Part shown: piece after piece, positions 62,188 to 64,000 of the stretch
Position numbering within the stretch: the stretch's first letter is position 1
How the letters are laid out: every line of letters begins with the position of its first letter
Assembly (NCBI GenBank): GCA_964492555.1
Contig: CAZBKQ010000002.1
Coordinates: 88,067 to 152,066, forward strand
Length of the DNA: 64,000 nucleotides
DNA from: GCA-2709075 sp964492555
GTDB lineage: Bacteria > Pseudomonadota > Alphaproteobacteria > MPNO01 > UBA2964
Direction: 5' to 3'
Program-made: the position numbers and the translations under genes
Notes under the pieces: model-generated
Told to the model about the DNA's origin: nothing
Seen by the model: only the letters and a program-made list of their open reading frames with translations
Database searches by the model: none

Positions 62188-62685
62188 ATGAACACGATTT
62201 CTGCCGATCTCGACCACGACCTCGCCCTTCGCCCGCGCGTGGAAGCGCTGAACGCCGATTATATCCACGCCATCGACGATGACCGGCTGGAGGAATGGCC
62301 GGATTTCTTTACATCTGACGGCGAATATTCCGTCACCACACGGGAAAATCACGCGCTCGGCCTGCCGATCTGCCTGATCCGGTGCCAGGGAACCGGCATG
62401 TTCCGCGACCGCATTTCGGCGCTGCGCCAGGCGAATATCTATGAGCCGCACACCTATTGCCATTCGGTCAGCGCGCTGCAGATTCAAGGCGCCTCAAACG
62501 GCCGGATCAAAACCAAATCCAACTTCACCATTACCCGCACCATGAGCGAAGGCGACATGATGGTCTTCGCCTGCGGACGTTATCTCGATGAAATCGTGGA
62601 AGAAGGCGGCGTCCTCAAATTCGCGTCGCGCGCGGTGATCCTCGAATCCCGCCGCATCGATACATTGCTGGTTATTCCGATTTGA
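62188..62685 (+). CDS. Ring-hydroxylating dioxygenase, beta subunit
   Basis: A 165-residue beta subunit: YIHAIDDDRLEEWPDFFTSDGEYSV, ANIYEPHTYCHSVSALQ and the C-terminal ESRRIDTLLVIPI. It parallels the beta subunit at 14813-15286. Together with the preceding gene it makes a hexameric oxygenase. A transporter gene follows 15 bp later, so the substrate is perhaps imported by it. Confidence 0.88.
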   Translation: MNTISADLDHDLALRPRVEALNADYIHAIDDDRLEEWPDFFTSDGEYSVTTRENHALGLPICLIRCQGTGMFRDRISALRQANIYEPHTYCHSVSALQIQGASNGRIKTKSNFTITRTMSEGDMMVFACGRYLDEIVEEGGVLKFASRAVILESRRIDTLLVIPI

Positions 62686-62700
62686 GGGCCGGGTTCTGAT

Positions 62701-63963
62701 TTGACCGAAAGCTATCGCAATCCGGGTTACACCAGCGCCCAAACGATCTCCGTCCTGACCGGAGCGAGCCTGATGCTCACCATGAGCATGGGGATGCGCC
62801 AGAGCTTCGGGCTGTTCGTCAATCCGGTGACGCAGGATCTCGGTATTTCGGTGGCGGATTTCACCCTCGCCATCGCGCTGCAGAACCTGACCTGGGGGTT
62901 GAGCCAGCCCTTGATCGGCGCCATCGCCGACCGGCTGGGCTGCCGGGTGATGACCATTCTGGGCTCTCTCCTTTATGCCGCCGGGCTCGGCGTCACCATG
63001 ATCGCCACCGGGCCGGTCATGCTGTGGCTCGGGCTGGGGGTGATGGTGGGTCTGGCGCTTGCCTGTACTGGGCTCTCCCTGGCGCTCGCCGCGTCGGCGC
63101 GGGCGGTCTCGGCGGTAAAGCGCAGCGTGACGCTCGGCACCATCTCCGCCTTCGGCTCCATCGGGACCTTCATCGCGGCGCCGCTGGCGCAAGGGCTGAT
63201 CGACAGCGATAGCTGGCTGGTCGCCATGGTGGGCTTTGTCGGGCTGTGCGCCGTGATGATTCCGGCGGCGTTTTTCACCGGCGCGGGCGACAAGGCGTTT
63301 CGGGAACAGGAAGCAGCCGGCGGCGGAGAGGCGGGGCGGGAAGCCGTCATGTCGCTGAAAGAAGTATTGGCAGAGGCCTGGGCGCATAAAGGATACGTCA
63401 CCATGGCGGTGGCCTATTTCGTCTGCGGCTTGCAGCTGATTTTTATCGCCGCGCATCTGCCCGCCTATCTGGAGATTTGCGGCCAGTCGCCGACCCTCGG
63501 CGCGCAGGCGCTCGGCGTGATCGGCGGGTTCAACGCCATCGGCTGCTATATCCTCGGCTGGCTGGGCGGGCGGTTCCCCAAACACGTGCTGCTCGGCACG
63601 GTCTATATATTGCGGTCATCCTTTATCGTGGTGTATTTCCTGCTGCCCGCGACGCCGACAACCACATTGATCTTCGCCGCCGTGATGGGGCTGCTCTGGC
63701 TGGGGGTCGCGCCTCTGGTCAACGGGCTGGTCGCGCAGATATTCGGGCTGCGCAATATGGCGACCCTGACCGGCATCGCGTTTTTCTGTCACCAGACGGG
63801 ATCGTTCGCCGGTGCCTGGGGCGCGGGGCTGCTGTTTGACGCGTTGGGGAATTACGATCTGGCCTGGCAGATCGGCGTGGTCATCGGCGTGACCGCCGGC
63901 ATCTTCCAGATATTCATGAATGACAAGCCGACGCCCCGGATGAGCGGCGCGGTCCCGGCATAG
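62701..63963 (+). CDS. MFS transporter
   Basis: A 420-residue major facilitator with twelve predicted helices in two six-helix halves and a central cytoplasmic loop (residues ~200-225, EQEAAGGGEAGREAVMSLKEV). The first conserved segment is GMRQSFGLFVNPVTQDLGIS, then ADRLGCRVMTILGSLLYA, as in monocarboxylate and oxalate/formate antiporter-type MFS proteins. The start is TTG 62701, 15 bp after the beta-subunit stop. It probably imports the acid substrate of the preceding oxygenase. The final 37 bases of the window after it hold nothing recognisable. Confidence 0.82.
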   Translation: MTESYRNPGYTSAQTISVLTGASLMLTMSMGMRQSFGLFVNPVTQDLGISVADFTLAIALQNLTWGLSQPLIGAIADRLGCRVMTILGSLLYAAGLGVTMIATGPVMLWLGLGVMVGLALACTGLSLALAASARAVSAVKRSVTLGTISAFGSIGTFIAAPLAQGLIDSDSWLVAMVGFVGLCAVMIPAAFFTGAGDKAFREQEAAGGGEAGREAVMSLKEVLAEAWAHKGYVTMAVAYFVCGLQLIFIAAHLPAYLEICGQSPTLGAQALGVIGGFNAIGCYILGWLGGRFPKHVLLGTVYILRSSFIVVYFLLPATPTTTLIFAAVMGLLWLGVAPLVNGLVAQIFGLRNMATLTGIAFFCHQTGSFAGAWGAGLLFDALGNYDLAWQIGVVIGVTAGIFQIFMNDKPTPRMSGAVPA

Positions 63964-64000
63964 GGCCCGTCTCTCCTTATTGATCTGGATCAAGCCCCGG

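Overview
The window looks like a draft chromosomal scaffold of an alphaproteobacterium. It is GC-rich with strong G/C bias at third codon positions and is very densely packed. It carries alphaproteobacterial-type ribA, zapE, yciB, leuCD, a TIGR02444 gene and a response regulator with the arginine-rich tail usual in that class. Two runs of exactly 100 N (12771-12870 and 54033-54132) are scaffold joins of unknown true length, and each interrupts a gene. I saw no tRNA, rRNA, CRISPR array, transposase or insertion sequence. The gene content (many paralogous acyl-CoA dehydrogenases, SDRs, Rieske oxygenases, xanthine-dehydrogenase-type Mo enzymes, class II aldolases and luciferase-like oxygenases) suggests a heterotroph specialised in small aromatic and carboxylic compounds.

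Layout. 1-3.6 kb: ribA, two unknown small genes, a LexA/S24-type repressor surrounded by repeated TTACCG elements and a 40-bp palindrome, and a TIGR02444 gene. 3.7-11.5 kb: mainly housekeeping (SDR, zapE, class II aldolase, DUF2141, dienelactone hydrolase, yciB-leuC-leuD, a response regulator, a small HTH protein). 11.6-15.3 kb: an aromatic operon (4,5-dihydroxyphthalate-decarboxylase-like, gapped amidohydrolase, Rieske oxygenase alpha and beta). 15.3-23.3 kb: two divergent sets with feruloyl-CoA hydratase/lyase-like enzymes, an ADP-forming acyl-CoA synthetase, thioesterase, two acyl-CoA dehydrogenases and an AcuI-like reductase. 24.2-31.4 kb: VOC protein, SDR, UbiD decarboxylase, a two-gene molybdenum hydroxylase and a copper-protein pair. 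31.5-39.4 kb: mixed genes including a histidine kinase, acyl-CoA dehydrogenases and a DMT transporter.

39.4-51.7 kb is a coherent C1/C2 island. oxc and frc (oxalate to formate and CO2) share an operon with an orphan Mo-hydroxylase large subunit. Divergent to them are a two-subunit NAD-linked formate dehydrogenase of the tungsten type and a complete tupBCA tungstate importer. Oxalate carbon would pass to formate and then to CO2 plus NADH, with the metal supply encoded alongside. A truncated luciferase-like gene marks an old rearrangement just after tupA.

52-64 kb: a maleylacetate-reductase-like dehydrogenase, cupin, cobalamin-binding-like protein (cut by the gap), MmgE/PrpD, a peroxiredoxin whose peroxidatic residue is encoded by in-frame UGA with a hairpin at the position expected for a bacterial SECIS (a probable selenoprotein that a standard gene caller would split), LigA/LigB-type extradiol dioxygenase subunits, a flavin monooxygenase, another Mo-hydroxylase large subunit, a second Rieske alpha/beta pair closely paralogous to the first, and an MFS transporter. 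The UGA peroxiredoxin is the most striking item. Next come the oxalate/formate/tungstate island and the frameshifted hydratase/lyase copy.
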